Assembly: GCF_001540865.1 (NCBI RefSeq)
Contig: NC_033632.1
Coordinates: forward strand, 7,214,743 to 7,278,742
DNA: 64,000 nt
Direction of reading: 5' to 3'
Origin: Ananas comosus
Taxonomy: Eukaryota > Streptophyta > Magnoliopsida > Poales > Bromeliaceae
How positions within the stretch are numbered: the first letter of the stretch is position 1; each line of letters begins with the position of its first letter. A model generated the notes under the pieces. That model made no database searches, was not told where the DNA came from, and saw only the letters and a list, made by a program, of their open reading frames with translations. A program made the translations under genes and the position numbers. This document shows, in pieces, positions 1 through 11,223 of this stretch.

Positions 1-505
1 CCTTTTCTTTTGGGGCCTAGTGGTGCATAGAGCTGAGGTTAGTAATTGCCCACTGGGAACTATAAATTATAGTTCTCACGCCCTCTTTTTCTCGATGTTT
101 TTTCAGAGCCTTCCGCGCAGGGTGAGGCCAGGGATCGCGGGAAGGGAGTTGCTTCGAGCTAGCTTCCTTCGAGGACGAGTTGCTAGGTGGTCTACCTCTC
201 GATGTCTTACTTTTTGCGAGAGTTTGAGGGTTTTACCAGTGTACTAGAGACCACCATTTTTGTACTAGTGACAGATATTGTATTACTTATGGTTTCTTTT
301 ATTGTCTAGCTTTATTTCTATACTTTAGTGTGGATGATAGAACTTTACTCGCTCTGATATCATTAGCTGCTCGTTACTTCACTTCTTTTATTTGTTCTAT
401 CTCTTACTTTACTTCCGCTTTTGTTGTAGACGCCTTATATGTGTAGACATATGGCGGGTCCGGGCACGCTACCTGGAGGGCCTCCGCCGGTCCCGGGGCG
501 TGACA
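1..505 (+). mobile_element. 3' part of a gypsy-type LTR (left end outside window)
   Basis: This is the downstream part of an LTR of the kind seen many times in this window. It holds the conserved hairpin (57-75, GAACTATAA/TTATAGTTC), an acceptor-like tract ending in TTTTTTCAG at 106, and the usual terminal GGGGCGTGACA ending at 505. Immediately after 505 the sequence becomes the interior of a gag gene on the other strand, so this LTR appears to have inserted into that gag. The left end is not visible. Confidence 0.7.
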
Positions 506-1252
506 GATGTACATATCGAAAAACTTCCAGTCGAAGTTTCCATACAAAGCAATCAGCCGTGTCCTTGTCATCCTGCACCACGTGTGGGACACAACTCACA
601 ATACGGGTGAACTCCCATTCATATTCCCTCACGGTACGGTCTCCCTGCTGCAGCTTCCTGAACCTCTCTCGAAGCCTTCTTTTCTCACTGTTGGGGAAAT
701 ACACGGAGAATACTAATCCCCAAAACTCATCCCAAGTCATAGGAGGGAGACTAGGCGATCGATCTCGCTTGACGCCTTTCCACCATACCTTCGCCGACTT
801 TTCCAAGCAATGTGCGGCTAGGCGCACCTTGTCCCGTTCCAAGGTATACAGATCCTCAAACAATGTCTCCATGGAGTCTATCCACATCTCCACGACCCAC
901 GAATCTGCATCCTCTCCATCAAAGGTAGGCGGCTTAAATTTCTTGAAAGCCATGAGGGCCACAAAAGCTCGTGCCCTCTCCGCCTCCATTTCCACTGAAC
1001 CAGGGGCCACAGGCCCCGGATCCACCACTATACCTGGCGGTACACGGCGCGCTGCTACCGGCACAGCCGCCGCAGCCTGTCGTGCCAACAACTCATGGAG
1101 CTCCTTGATCTGCTCATCCTATCGCAGCACTACGCCATGAGCGTACTCAACCGTTCACGGAGCACTGGGTCTCCGCTCGTCTCGGCTTGCTCAGGGACAC
1201 CACTTGTCCCTCGCCGCACCGATCTGGATGAAGATCGCCTACGCGGTGCCAT
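506..1252 (-). pseudogene. Ty3/gypsy gag fragment (degenerate)
   Basis: Reading leftwards from an ATG at 1252 (start MAPRRRSSSRSV), the frame meets a stop after about 38 codons. It then continues in a shifted frame as a typical retrotransposon gag capsid domain with FKPPTFDGEDADSWVVEMW, METLFEDLYTLERDKV and AAKVWW-like motifs. It is closely related to the plus-strand gag at 49769. It breaks at 506, where a plus-strand LTR end abuts it. This is the gag of the minus-strand element whose LTR lies at 1607-3894. It is not a host gene: gag packages element RNA in the cytoplasm, and this copy is broken by an early stop, a frame change and truncation. Confidence 0.8.
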
Positions 1253-1606
1253 CGTTTCCTGAAACAGGACAACTCGATCAGTTCTCAACCCTCTAGGTCA
1301 AGTACGATATAGTTAATTATCGACTCAAATCGGGCGAAAGTCAAGCAAGGGCGTCTATTCTCATCACTCGGTTTCATGTTGTGCGCGCCCAATATGAACA
1401 CCGTCAGTTGAGAATAACCATACCTTCAGTCTACCTCTAATATCCGTCTTAGAGGTTTATAACACAACCGAATCCATTATCTTTCGCCACAAGTATCAAG
1501 TCCTCGTCTCTCACGAGCCTTAGCCTCTATGGTTTATACTATTCTAGAGTCTCCTAGGTCTATCTAAACCATTTTTCTATTCTCTACTTTATGCTCTGAT
1601 AATAAC
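1253..1606 (-). other. Retroelement leader with primer-binding site
   Basis: Non-coding leader between the LTR on the right and gag on the left. At 1593-1604 the minus strand reads TATTATCAGAGC, two mismatches from TGGTATCAGAGC, the plant initiator-tRNA-Met primer-binding site found intact in the other elements here. Confidence 0.55.
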
Positions 1607-3894
1607 AACACCTAGTGTAATATCAGAGCATAAGTACAACTAATCTCTAATGATATGGAGAAGTAAATAAAACTGAACAATTAGAATAAACCATAAAGTA
1701 GATACATCACAAGATCCACATAATCAAAGCTAAATACAAAAGTGGTGGTCTCTAAACATCAGGTACAACCATCTCTCTCTCCAACAAAAATAAAAGGGAG
1801 AGATGACCACCTAACAAAAGAATCTCCACGCTATCTAGCTAGGGGCGACTCCCTTGCCGCAAGCCTCTCCCGGCGTGGATGGCTCTGTAAACAAAAACAA
1901 CAACACAATGGGAATGAGAACTATTAGTCAATAGTTCCCAGTGGGTAAGCCACCGACATCAGAAAAATACACCACTAGGTCATGGAGGCATTAGTAAATA
2001 TGAACAAGTAACCTAATTAAACAACAGGTATATTGAGCAATTAATAAAATTTACTAAACTACTATGCCTCTACTTAGTATGAAATTCCACAATTTTAAGA
2101 GCTATTCTACATGAATGAGCATGTCCAACTAGTATGCACTATCTAGTGGTGATGTCCATATTTCACTTTTATTTATCATTGTTCCAAACTAGAACCTACA
2201 CAAGTGTAGTCCGACCTGAGCCGTACCTAATGGCCCCGTAGTAGTCAACATTCCCACTCTAGAAATGAGCCTCCCCCACGGCATCCTATTTCGGCCCCCA
2301 ATCCCGTACGGGCGAGCTTGTGTCGCATTGGCTATCTCCGGAGTGCCAGCTTGTGGGGAGCGACCCTCACAAGCATGTGCGAATGAGCACAATGGCAAGC
2401 AAGCATAATCATCCATCTCGAGTCCACGGTCATCATGTCTAAAATATGGTATAAGTATTAATGACCCAACGGTCTATCTCTATGTCATCATGTAAAGGTT
2501 TAACCATTTACTAAGTCAAGTGCCACTTTATGACATTAATGTTCAATATATCAAGCAAGAGTTCTATGTCCATGAACATGTAAAACTTGTCATTTTTCAC
2601 TAAATGAAACATGATTTCAACCATATATAAGGAATGCTATTCACATGCAAGTTTACTATACACTTCTCTCTCTACCACATAGAGGTTATAAAATATGATA
2701 TATGACATATGCATTTTAAGCACTCAAAAATTTATTTGTACACTATCTAACATGAATATGCATGATTTTTCATTTTACAATAAAGGTAATGACATAGGAG
2801 GAGTTCACCCATTTCAGTGAGGTCAAACCTACTGGATACCCCTCAAAACCCCTTCGTTTGCGCGAACGAGTTTGCCCACAAGTCACCTAGCTCTCTAACA
2901 AATATTCTAAGAGGGTTAGGGGTTTCGAACGAACACCCCACAAAAACCACATAATCCAACCCATAAATAGGTAGAAATTACCTTGTATGATGAAGAACTC
3001 TTCCAAGATCCAACTGAAGACTAGGATACTTCTAATTCAACCTAAAAGAGAGTTCTACACCGATCAATTTAACCCCAAAGGCTATAAATCAAAAACCCCC
3101 AAATAAAACCCTAGTTTTTCCAAAACTAGGTTTTCATCTAAAAAATCCATTATAGCAAGATCCAAATGAGAGATCAAAGCTACTAACCTCTCTTTAAGCT
3201 CCAAACCAAGCTAGAAAAGTGCTAGGGTTGGAGTTCCTTCCTAAAACAAGCTCAAATCCCTCTCTCCAAGGCTTCTCCGTGGTCAAAAAAGCAACACCCA
3301 TGAAGAAGAAGCAAAAGCGGAGATCAATTCACCATAAATCATGCAAAAAGGAGAGAAAAATTAAAAAGAAGAAGGGGAGGAGCTCTCTACCTCTCTTCTC
3401 TGGATTCCAGCACAGGAAACCCCCTCATAAGGGTGTGGGGATATAAATAAAGGTGCTACAATCCCAAAAAGATCCCTCAAAAATATGTAGTCTGCAACTG
3501 CACTGCGTACCGGCACGCAGGTTGGAGTACCGGTACCCCGTAGCCGAACGCGCAAACCTGAGCCTCTTCAAGCAGACAGAATGCAGTGTACCGGTACCCA
3601 CGCGATGCAATACTGGTACCAGGCTCCAGTACCGATACTCTGCCTCACAGAGCTGAAACTCGAGAGCATCCATCTCGATTACGCGACGTGGTTCCGGTAC
3701 CCCTCTCTGGTACCGGTACCTAGCACCCCAAAACCTGCAGTTTGGAGGTTTTGGTGCTAAGTACTCCCTCTCGCTCCTCAAGACGCGAGTAATAGATCGC
3801 AACACAGTCAACGACCCTCAAGAATACCCTTAAAACCTCAAAATACTAATCCAACACTGTAACCTCGCAATTTGCTAAAGTTCAGTGTGCTACA
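1607..3894 (-). mobile_element. LTR (about 2.3 kb) of the minus-strand gypsy element
   Basis: On the minus strand the LTR starts TGTAGCACACTGAAC at 3894, like the LTRs starting at 59099 (minus) and 62609 (plus). In order it has a palindrome cluster (3507-3720), a TATA-like TTTATATCC near 3439-3447, a CT-rich stretch, a donor GAG|GTTAGT at 3188/3187, the hairpin GAACTATT-AGTC-AATAGTTC at 1918-1937, and an acceptor TTTACAG|AGCC at 1885/1884. It ends next to the primer-binding site. The left end is placed to within about 10 bases because the terminus is mutated. It lies inside the gag of another element at 3895-4459. Confidence 0.75.
3507..3720. repeat. ACCGGT palindrome cluster, GTAC type
   Basis: Three intact copies of GTACCGGTAC and about four decayed copies (TACTGGTACC, GTACCGATAC and similar) lie in some 210 bases. 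The cluster ends about 60 bases from the TATA-like box of this minus-strand LTR. Confidence 0.85.
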
Positions 3895-4459
3895 CTGCTC
3901 CCCCTTCTGTAGCTTTTTCAGGTCCTCGAGTTTTTGCTTCACGTTGTTTGGGAAATAAGCCCCGTACAACATTCCACAAAACTCATCCCACCTTATCTGT
4001 AGGGCAACCAAACCTCGGTTCAGCCGCGTCCTCCTCCACCAGGCATGCGCATCACCTGCTAAACAATGCACTGCTAGATGTACCTGCTCTCGCTCTAGTA
4101 TAAACAGATCCTCGAACAGCTTCTCCATCGCACTCACCCATGCCTCTACAACCAAGGGCTCGGTGCAACTACCATCGAAGTGAGGCGGATCAAATCGGCA
4201 AAAACGAGCTAACCTCTCAATCAGCCACTGGAGTAGTCGGGGGTGGCACCTGCTGCTCTTACGCTCTAGGCGTTGTACTCGGCTGCTCAGTAAACGTCTC
4301 ACACATCCTCTGTAGTAACACCCCTTGCTGCCTAGTCACCTCAATCAATGCAGCCAACTGCTCTCTCAGATCTGGGGGTGCACTCGGTCCTGCCTGCTCT
4401 AGCATCTCGGATAGCGCGGAACGATCCCGTGTCAGCGGTCGACCTCGGCGTCGATACAT
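3895..4459 (-). pseudogene. Ty3/gypsy gag fragment, second element
   Basis: An ATG at 4459 opens MYRRRGRPLTRDRSALSEML. This frame stops near 4260, and the capsid region continues in another frame to 3895 with FDPPHFDGSCTEPLVVEAW, AMEKLFEDLFILEREQVHL and YFPNNVKQKLEDLKKLQKG. The reading is cut in mid-domain exactly where the LTR at 1607-3894 begins, so that element inserted here. It is related to, but clearly diverged from, the gag at 506-1252. Non-functional. Confidence 0.8.
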
Positions 4460-4756
4460 GGCTATCTGAAACCAAAACAAGGGTCAGATACAAATACACA
4501 CAACTTTCGACCTAATCAAGAGAAAGTCTAGAAGGCCGTCTCTGTTCCTCCTTAAAATTATGCCATCTGCAGCCGACATAATTTTCTTGGCAGAAACAGA
4601 CACCCCTTCCATCACTCCCACTCTAGGAGTTAAACAACTCAATCGCCGACTTTCGCAATAAATCACGCCTCTCACGTCTTAACTTCCTAAGGTCTGCCAA
4701 GCCTAGGGTTTTTAGGTCCCAACAATCTAATTCTAAGCTCTGATACCAACTTAATC
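4460..4756 (-). other. Retroelement leader with primer-binding site
   Basis: The minus strand carries a perfect TGGTATCAGAGC (initiator tRNA-Met primer site) at 4737-4748, nine bases inside the LTR end at 4757. The rest of the stretch up to the gag start is non-coding leader. Confidence 0.8.
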
Positions 4757-5493
4757 TGTCACACCCCGGATTACCACGTTTTCTCAGGCACGCCAACAAA
4801 CTCGTTGTATATATAGAAATTTTTCGTGTATACAAAACGATAGCTGTACCTGTAAGCAAGTCATAGCTACAACCAAGTGTATAGAGCTCCTAAACTGAAA
4901 CAGAAATATATATAAAACATAAGGTTCATAGTAGATACAAAAGCTCTGAACCAACACTGACACCTCGCTCTAGCGAGTAGACTGAACATAGTGTATGTAT
5001 ATGAACAAAACCTACTAACTCTGACTGGTACTCCACTAGCACAGCAACCAAGGGTAGGAAGAATCTAGCTCGCGACTCCCTTCCTGCGGTCGAAAATAGC
5101 AACAGCAGCAGCTATAGACGAAGGCTCTGCAAAAAGGTGTCAACAACTAGGTGTGAGAACTACTGTAAAATAGAGTAGTCCTCAGTGGGTACCGCCACGG
5201 ACCTCAACGGCCCACCCACTAAGTCTACAGAAATATGTGCAAAGGATAATAATGAAAGCTGAAAAAACTCTACAGCTACATGCCACTATACTATCGCTAA
5301 CCAACACAGGCTATCTGTAGATAAAACATGCATCACACTGACCCAATCTCACTAGAGACTACGATACGCCTGTCCCGCCTGTCTAAGCTACACCGTACAC
5401 CATCCCGAGGGCAGCCGGCGAAGCGCAAAAGTCCAACCTAGACTGCTACGACATCAACGCAAAGTCGCCAGACTCCGGAGCGGCACTCGTGGG

Positions 5494-6114
5494 TAGGGAT
5501 GCAAACGGATCCAGATTGGTGGAGCTCCCGCCCGATCCGCTCGACAGGGGCAGTAAATGGGAGAAAATAAACGGATTCGGGGTAAGAAACGGGGTAAATT
5601 TTACGATCCGAGACGGATTCGGGACAGAAAACGGGAGAAATTTTGACCCGCCTCGAATCCGCCCCGCCATGATCCGCCCCGAATCCGCCCCGAAAATCAT
5701 TTATATTTAAAAAAAATATTCCTAAAAAATAATGTATTTACAAAAAAATTCAAAATACAAATAAGTTAGTACTCTTATTTCTAATGTATTTGAAATTTTC
5801 GAATTTTGTTTTGAATTGTGATTGATATTTTTAATTTTTATAATTGATATTATTAAATTATATATATAATATTATTAAAAATTATTAATTTATATTTTAC
5901 AAAATATTAATAATATTATAATTTTATAAAAAATATTAGTTGGAGGGGCGGATTCGGGGCGCCGGCGGGAGGCGGGTTACGAGACGTGGCGGATTATGGG
6001 ATGTATTTTTTAACCCGTCACAGATTTGGGGCGGGAGGCGGGGCGGGATTTTGCTAGTCGGGGCAGGAGGCGGGGCGGTGCTCCCGCCCCAAATCCGCCC
6101 CGTTTGCATCCCTA
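5494..6114. mobile_element. Non-autonomous hAT element
   Basis: Perfect 15-base terminal inverted repeats TAGGGATGCAAACGG (5494-5508 and 6100-6114) are flanked by an exact 8-base target duplication CTCGTGGG (5486-5493 and 6115-6122), the length typical of hAT. The ends are rich in GGGGCGG runs and the centre is very AT-rich. No transposase reading frame is present. Confidence 0.9.
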
Positions 6115-6980
6115 CTCGTGGGCGCGACCCAACCGAGTATACAAGCATGTCTCTGTCGAGCTCAATCATACTCATGCAAGCTATAATCAATACAAATGGG
6201 TCAAACTTGTCTAACAACCAAAGCTCACGTGCCCTTGGCACAATCTGATGCAAGATACAGAAATTTGGGTCCACCGTCAACCATGACGGCACCCGACAGT
6301 ACGGAACAGTCTACACTCTACTGTAAAACGAGCTTGGCCCCTCAGCACGAGCGTAATCTCAACTTACACTAATCTGGGTATCCACACCGCACTAATAGCG
6401 GTGATACAAAAGTACAGTAGCTCCTGAAGCTACATCTGGTAACTTTTCGAAAACATGACGGTGTAGGTTTAACGAGTTTTCTCCTAAGTCAATTCCAAGT
6501 TCAACATATAAATAAACATTCCAACAATAAGGATCTAAATTCAGATTGCACAAAACTATACCAATCGATGAACTCGAGCTACTAAGCATGATACTACACA
6601 TGAAAACCATACATGCTGAAACTTTTTAGGACTTAGAAAGAAATCCGACGATTTCAGTAAACATTAACCCACCTCGAGCGCTCATCCAACAACGGCGAGA
6701 AATGGACAGGAGAAACTACGCGCTCGCTTGACCTCCAACACCTCAACCGGAACAACCCATGCGCTCGAGCGATCCACCAAGAAAGTGAAGAAGTCCACCG
6801 AGCTTGACCCTCGACTTCACAACGAGCAACGTCTACAAACTAAAGAGAGAGAGGGAGGAGAAGAAACTCTCTCAGATCACAAGCTTCACAGGCAAATAGC
6901 CCTGCTAGGGGTAGGTGGCGATATAATCAACCAACAAAAAAACCAAAATACCTCTCACCAACTCACTTTTCCAGCTAAAG

Positions 6981-7197
6981 TATCGGTACCCAGCTTGAAT
7001 ACCAGTACTCGGGCCCTCAAACTGCAATCTCGTGCACTGGGTACCGGTACCAGCCCGATGCAGTACCGGTACCTGAGCTCGATATCGGTACTCGACAACA
7101 GGTACCGGTACTCAGTATCAGACTTGCGCAAACCCGAGAGCATCCAGTTCTGCAATCTCACTGGGTTACCGATACTGCTCCCTGGGTACCGGTACTC
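6981..7197. repeat. ACCGGT palindrome cluster, GTAC type
   Basis: Four intact ACCGGT cores in the context GGTACCGGTAC, plus decayed copies (TATCGGTACC, TACCAGTACT, GATATCGGTACT, TTACCGATACT). It lies about 50 bases upstream of the TATA-like box of the minus-strand LTR. Confidence 0.85.
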
Positions 7198-7383
7198 AAT
7201 ACTGAAATCCTGCACTTTACAGATTTCAATGTCAGAACTCCACTCTCTAACTGTGCTGAGTCCGTTTTGCGTCCATTTCGCACCAAAACAACTCCGACTT
7301 ATCTCGACACCCACCAGACGTGCCAACAAGCGACAGATGCTAAAACACAGGCAGCCAAACACCAGGGACACTACATGGAATGC

Positions 7384-7754
7384 CCACTAAATGTTTAACA
7401 AAATGCCTAAGAGAAGGCAAATATCATTTTTGGTTCTAATCTTTATTTCATCTAATTGTAAATTGTCGATTAATGTTTCAACATCTGAAAATCCTCTTTT
7501 TTGAGCATTAGATCCTTCATTTATTATTTAAAATTTTGTTCATGTTATCATGTTTATTTGAATAGATCNCCACTAAATGTTTAACAAAATGCCTAAGAGA
7601 AGGCAAATATCATTTTTGGTTCTAATCTTTATTTCATCTAATTGTAAATTGTCGATTAATGTTTTAAATTCGGAAAATCCTCTTTTTTGAGCATTAGATC
7701 CTTCATTTATTATTTAAAATTTTGTTCATGTTATCATGTTTATTTGAATAGATC
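7384..7754. repeat. 185-base direct repeat joined by a single N
   Basis: Bases 7384-7568 and 7570-7754 are near copies separated by one N at 7569. They differ only in a small patch (TTTCAACATCTG against TTTTAAATTCGG). This is the pattern left when two overlapping contigs, possibly two haplotypes, are laid end to end. It is probably not a genuine tandem repeat. Confidence 0.75.
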
Positions 7755-9766
7755 AATCTTTGAAACTCTTCATTCTCTTGATTGTTAATTCAGTTTCTTC
7801 GAGTTCATTATTCTAAATCTCTTTCATGCTCCGCCTCGATCTAATTGTATGCAATTGTAATCAACCTTGTCAACCTATATGAGCTTTTCCGAATTTAAAT
7901 TTTTGTATAAGCTTGTCTTATATATATATATATATATATATATAGGCTAGGGCTACTATCCTATAAATAGGATAGGGGCACTTGTCCTATCAAATTGTTC
8001 TTGATGATTGAGCATTCCGAATCGATGATCGACCGCCGAGCGTTGAAGTTGATCTAGAGTATTTGAACACTTAGAAACTAAATTTCCATAAATTTTAAAA
8101 ATTATTTACATCGGTGATCAAAGAGGTCGTAAAATCGACAATTTTTGACGGCCTATATTAGCCATTTGCTTGTTTAACGGTGTAGAGTAATCCAAATTGC
8201 TTGAATTTTTACAGGAAAATTTTTTATACTATTCAGATAATGTTTGATAACTTTGATTTGAATTGAGAAAGTCTAACTCTATTTTAAGAAGGTTATTCAT
8301 TTATGACCGTTCATTTTTCAACTCTTAAGATGAACTTGGTAATGGTTTAAATTTTACAAAATTTGTTATTCTAAACATTCTAATTTGTAGTGATCAATAT
8401 TCAATGGGTGCCGATTATCCATTTGAAGTTCGATTAATCAAATAGACTTGATAGGACATAGGGTCCCAATCCTTAATCTCTACTTATATATCTATATATA
8501 TATATATATATATATATCTATATATATATATATATATATATGTCCTTTTTGTAATTTTATTTTAAGTAGCTAATAGAGAATTTTATTTCTCTATTTTAGG
8601 TTCCGATAATTGATTTTTCGTGCGATTGTCGATCGGATAGCTTTTTAGCTATGAAGCTGCTTTAAGGTAAGCCACCGAACACCTGTTAGTTTTCGCTAAA
8701 TAATTTTGAAAGATACTTTGATTGTGTGAAAATCTTATTTTGGGAATTTTAAAATTAAAGGTTAAGCATATTATTAAATATTTCTATAAATTGAGCTTCA
8801 GCTGTGATTGACAAGTTCTTTTAGTAAAAAAAAAAAATTTAATTTGATAATTTATTCTGTAAATTAGTGACCGGATAAATTTTGAATTATGATGTCTCTT
8901 GGTATTCTGCTATGCAATGTTGGCCATATCGACATGCATACTGTTATAGAAGTTAGCTTCGTCTTTGTATTACGCCTTCGAGTGCCTGCGCCTATCCACG
9001 CCACTGTTCTTTTTGCGCCTTCGAGTGCCTCTGTTCTGTTTGCGCCTTCAGGTGCCTCTGGATCTCGCTAATGGATCACATAATATACTTAGTTATCGGA
9101 GACTTAATGTTTATTTCGTTTAATTGCTGAAAAAAGAAATGTTTGTAAATTTATATTTGATGTTTGATCTAAATCTTAAATTTTGATAATCTATATTTTC
9201 TGAAAATCTTGCAAATTTAAAACCAGTCGCTTAATTTAATTTCTGTATTAGAATTTACTTTAGATCATTTGTTCTATATTTATTTGTATGCTTTATCCGA
9301 CTAATGTGGTGTATGGTTGCTTATCCAGGTACCGAGACTTATTTATCGGGCGGGGCTGAGACTGAGTGAACGTTAGATAATTAGTATTTGATTTTAGTCC
9401 CTTTTGATCGTTAGATTGTCAGTGTTTGATTCTAGTATTTTCGGATGTAAATCTTTGGACTACGTAAATGATCGTTTGTTATCTACTTTTGTTTCATTAT
9501 TTCTTCGTATCCACTTTCGTTACTTCTTGTATTCTGTGGACCAAATTTCTCTTGTGTTTTGTAGTAAGCTTTCGCTTTATAGATGTTAGAATTTAGTTTG
9601 ATTCTAGTTGAAATTCAATTTCTTAGTCTCATCTTTTGATTATTTGAATTTAGTGAAAAATTGGTAATCATCTTTTTGCTAGTTTCAATCTAGTTCAGTA
9701 GCCTTGCATATTTGCTAATTTAGCAGGTATGCGGCGTCTGTTACACCTCGGGTTCGAGGCGTGATA
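7755..9766 (+). mobile_element. LTR-like sequence ending at a primer-binding site
   Basis: The right end reads GTTCGAGGCGTGATA (9766), a decayed form of the common GGGCGTGACA end. After six bases follows TGGTATCAGAGA (9773-9784), the tRNA-Met primer site with one mismatch. The left end is unclear and may reach back to about 7376. A TA-flanked insert lies at 7945-8490, and a short degenerate repeat of GCGCCTTCGAGTGCCTCTG-type units at 8968-9062. No ACCGGT cluster was seen in this one. Confidence 0.55.
7917..8541. mobile_element. Possible insertion into a TA microsatellite
   Basis: A block of about 540 bases is bounded by TA runs on both sides (7917-7944 and 8497-8541). Its inner ends read GGCTAGGGCTACTATCC and CATAGGGTCCCAATCC. 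Insertion between TA repeats without obvious inverted repeats resembles the Micron type of plant MITE. A second TA-bounded block occurs at about 52395-53030. No coding potential. Confidence 0.4.
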
Positions 9767-9952
9767 GAGAAATGGTATCAGAGACCTAGGTTTAAGATCT
9801 TTAGAAACTTTTAAGGTATAAGACTGTGAAAGCTTATTAGGACGTGTGAGAATGGGTAGAAGTAAGTGTATATTTGAATTTGTTTCATTATTGCTTTGTA
9901 GTTTCGATTAACATCTTGCATTTATGTGTTTGTGATCCTTTTTCTTGCTAAG

Positions 9953-10047
9953 ATGGTGCGTCTGTCCCGTCGTAGCAATACCAACAGCGAACAACTGAGA
10001 AACCCACCTCCAACAGGATCCGGAGAGGCAGATCTAAGCGTCACCTT
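9953..10047 (+). pseudogene. Gag start, truncated by a TRIM LTR
   Basis: An ATG at 9953, about 180 bases after the primer site at 9773-9784, opens MVRLSRRSNTNSEQLRNPP, a plausible start of a gypsy gag by position and composition. The frame is interrupted after about 31 codons by the TRIM-like LTR starting at 10048, and the rest of gag is not found downstream. Only the position after LTR and primer site supports the call. Confidence 0.45.
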
Positions 10048-10202
10048 TGTAACACCTCCAATAGTCCCACACCGGATAGGATATTGATTCCGATCGGTTT
10101 ATATAAGGCCCTGCACGGTAATTATAATAACTGTGCTTAAGCATTTTGGGCCAGTGGTTTGAGCCCAACAAGTTGTTATTGCTGGCAGGTCGGGTCGTTA
10201 CA
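10048..10202 (+). mobile_element. TRIM-type short LTR (TATA type)
   Basis: A 155-base sequence runs from TGTAACACC to GGGTCGTTACA. It has a TATA-like GTTTATATAAGG and then GCATTTTGGGCCAGTGG and GAGCCCAACAAGTTGTTATTG. It matches in order the LTRs of the complete TRIM at 39797-40684. I see no target duplication, so it is a remnant or solo copy. Bases 10203-10267 hold nothing I recognise. Confidence 0.65.
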
Positions 10203-10267
10203 ACATGCAGTTACAACTGTCGTATAGTTGCAAATACACACAACCAAGCGGCCCTTTAATGGTATTT

Positions 10268-10819
10268 TCTGAGACCCTAGGTAGTCATATATATTAAGAT
10301 ATAATAAGACTAAAACTCTTAAACCTAGCTTAAGTATTTTGGATGGTAGCTAGGCTCAAGAGGTTTAGAGAGTTAACATGCTAGGACAGAAGTTGTCATA
10401 GGATAGATGACCCACTAGGAAGTTGGGGCATCACAGTTGGTATCAGAGCCAATTACCAGCCGAAAGTGTGAGATGAGTCTCAGCTGAGCCAGATTATACA
10501 ACGGAGTGAGCTAGACTTTTATGTTGTTGACTATTGTGTGTAGAGCTCGGTTCACTACAAAGTCGGTTTAAGCTAGCGAGACGAGTCTCACATCGCCTGG
10601 TATTTGTGAGTTCGAGGCTCACGAGGACATCAGGGCTTAGAAAAGGGGGGAAAATGTGAGACCCCAGATAGTACTATATATAAGATATAATAGGTTAAAC
10701 TCTCAACGCGACTTAAGCATTTTGGATGATGGCTAGACCCAAGAGGTTGAGAGAGTTAAGCGTGCTAGAACGGGAGTAGTCCTAGGATGGGTGACCCTCT
10801 GGAAAGTTGAGGCGTCACA
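10268..10819 (+). mobile_element. Cassandra TRIM with 5S-rRNA-like LTRs
   Basis: Two LTRs of about 165 bases (10268-10435 and 10655-10819) flank a 219-base interior. The interior starts with the primer site TGGTATCAGAGC (10438-10449) and ends with the polypurine tract AAAAGGGGGGAAAA before the second TGTGAGACCCC. The 3' part of each LTR matches 5S rRNA: 10754-10808 contains AGTTAAGCGTGCT and TAGGATGGGTGACC, the box A and box C segments of the internal 5S promoter. Such LTRs are the hallmark of Cassandra elements, whose transcription is ascribed to RNA polymerase III. The second LTR is better preserved than the first. Confidence 0.9.
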
Positions 10820-10872
10820 ATAAACTAGGTATAATCAAAGTAGCCTTAACTACGCCCAATCAGGGGGGCGAA

Positions 10873-11223
10873 TGTGAGACCCCAGATAATCCTATATATG
10901 AGATATAATAGGGCTAAACTCTCAACCCGGCTGGAGCATTTTGGACGGTGGCTAGGCCCAAAAGATTGAGAGAGTTAAGCGTGCTAGAACGAGAGTAATC
11001 CTAGGATGGGTGACCCCCAATACTGTTCACTGTTGTGGGTGGAGCGCAGCTCACCACAAGATCGGTTTAGGCTAGCGAGATGAGTCTTATATCGCCTGAT
11101 ACTTGTAAGTCTGAACCTGACGAGGACATCAGAGCTTAAGGGGAAAAAATGTGAGATCCCAAATAGTCCTATATATTAAAGTATAATATGGCTAAAACTT
11201 TTAAACTCGGCTTAAACATTTTG
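10873..11223 (+). mobile_element. Further Cassandra fragments
   Basis: A third LTR copy starts TGTGAGACCCC at 10873 after a polypurine stretch (CAGGGGGGCG). It contains the same 5S-like boxes (10973-11018) and is cut after GGGTGACCCCC. An interior piece follows, then a fourth LTR start (TGTGAGATCCC, 11150) cut at about 11223. The order suggests unequal exchange or nested insertion of several Cassandra units. Confidence 0.8.

Larger units (their letters stand above)
4757..7375 (-). mobile_element. LTR (2.6 kb, with nested hAT) of the second minus-strand element
   Basis: On the minus strand it begins TGTAGTGTCCCTGG at 7375 and ends GGGGTGTGACA at 4757, directly followed by the primer site. It holds a palindrome cluster (6981-7197), a TATA-like ATTATATC at about 6930, the conserved hairpin (5157-5181, ACTACT/AGTAGT) and an acceptor TTTTTGCAG|AGCC at 5127/5126. 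A 621-base hAT element (5494-6114) sits within it; without that the LTR is about 2.0 kb. Confidence 0.8.

Noticed and set aside
3425..3811. 128-codon minus-strand frame with repeated YRYW/TGT residues (also 6728-7390)
   Set aside because: Product of GTACCGGTAC repeats in LTRs, not a protein.
10754..11018. 5S rRNA genes
   Set aside because: Only the 3' half with boxes A and C is present, each time inside a short LTR with primer site and polypurine tract. These are Cassandra LTRs.
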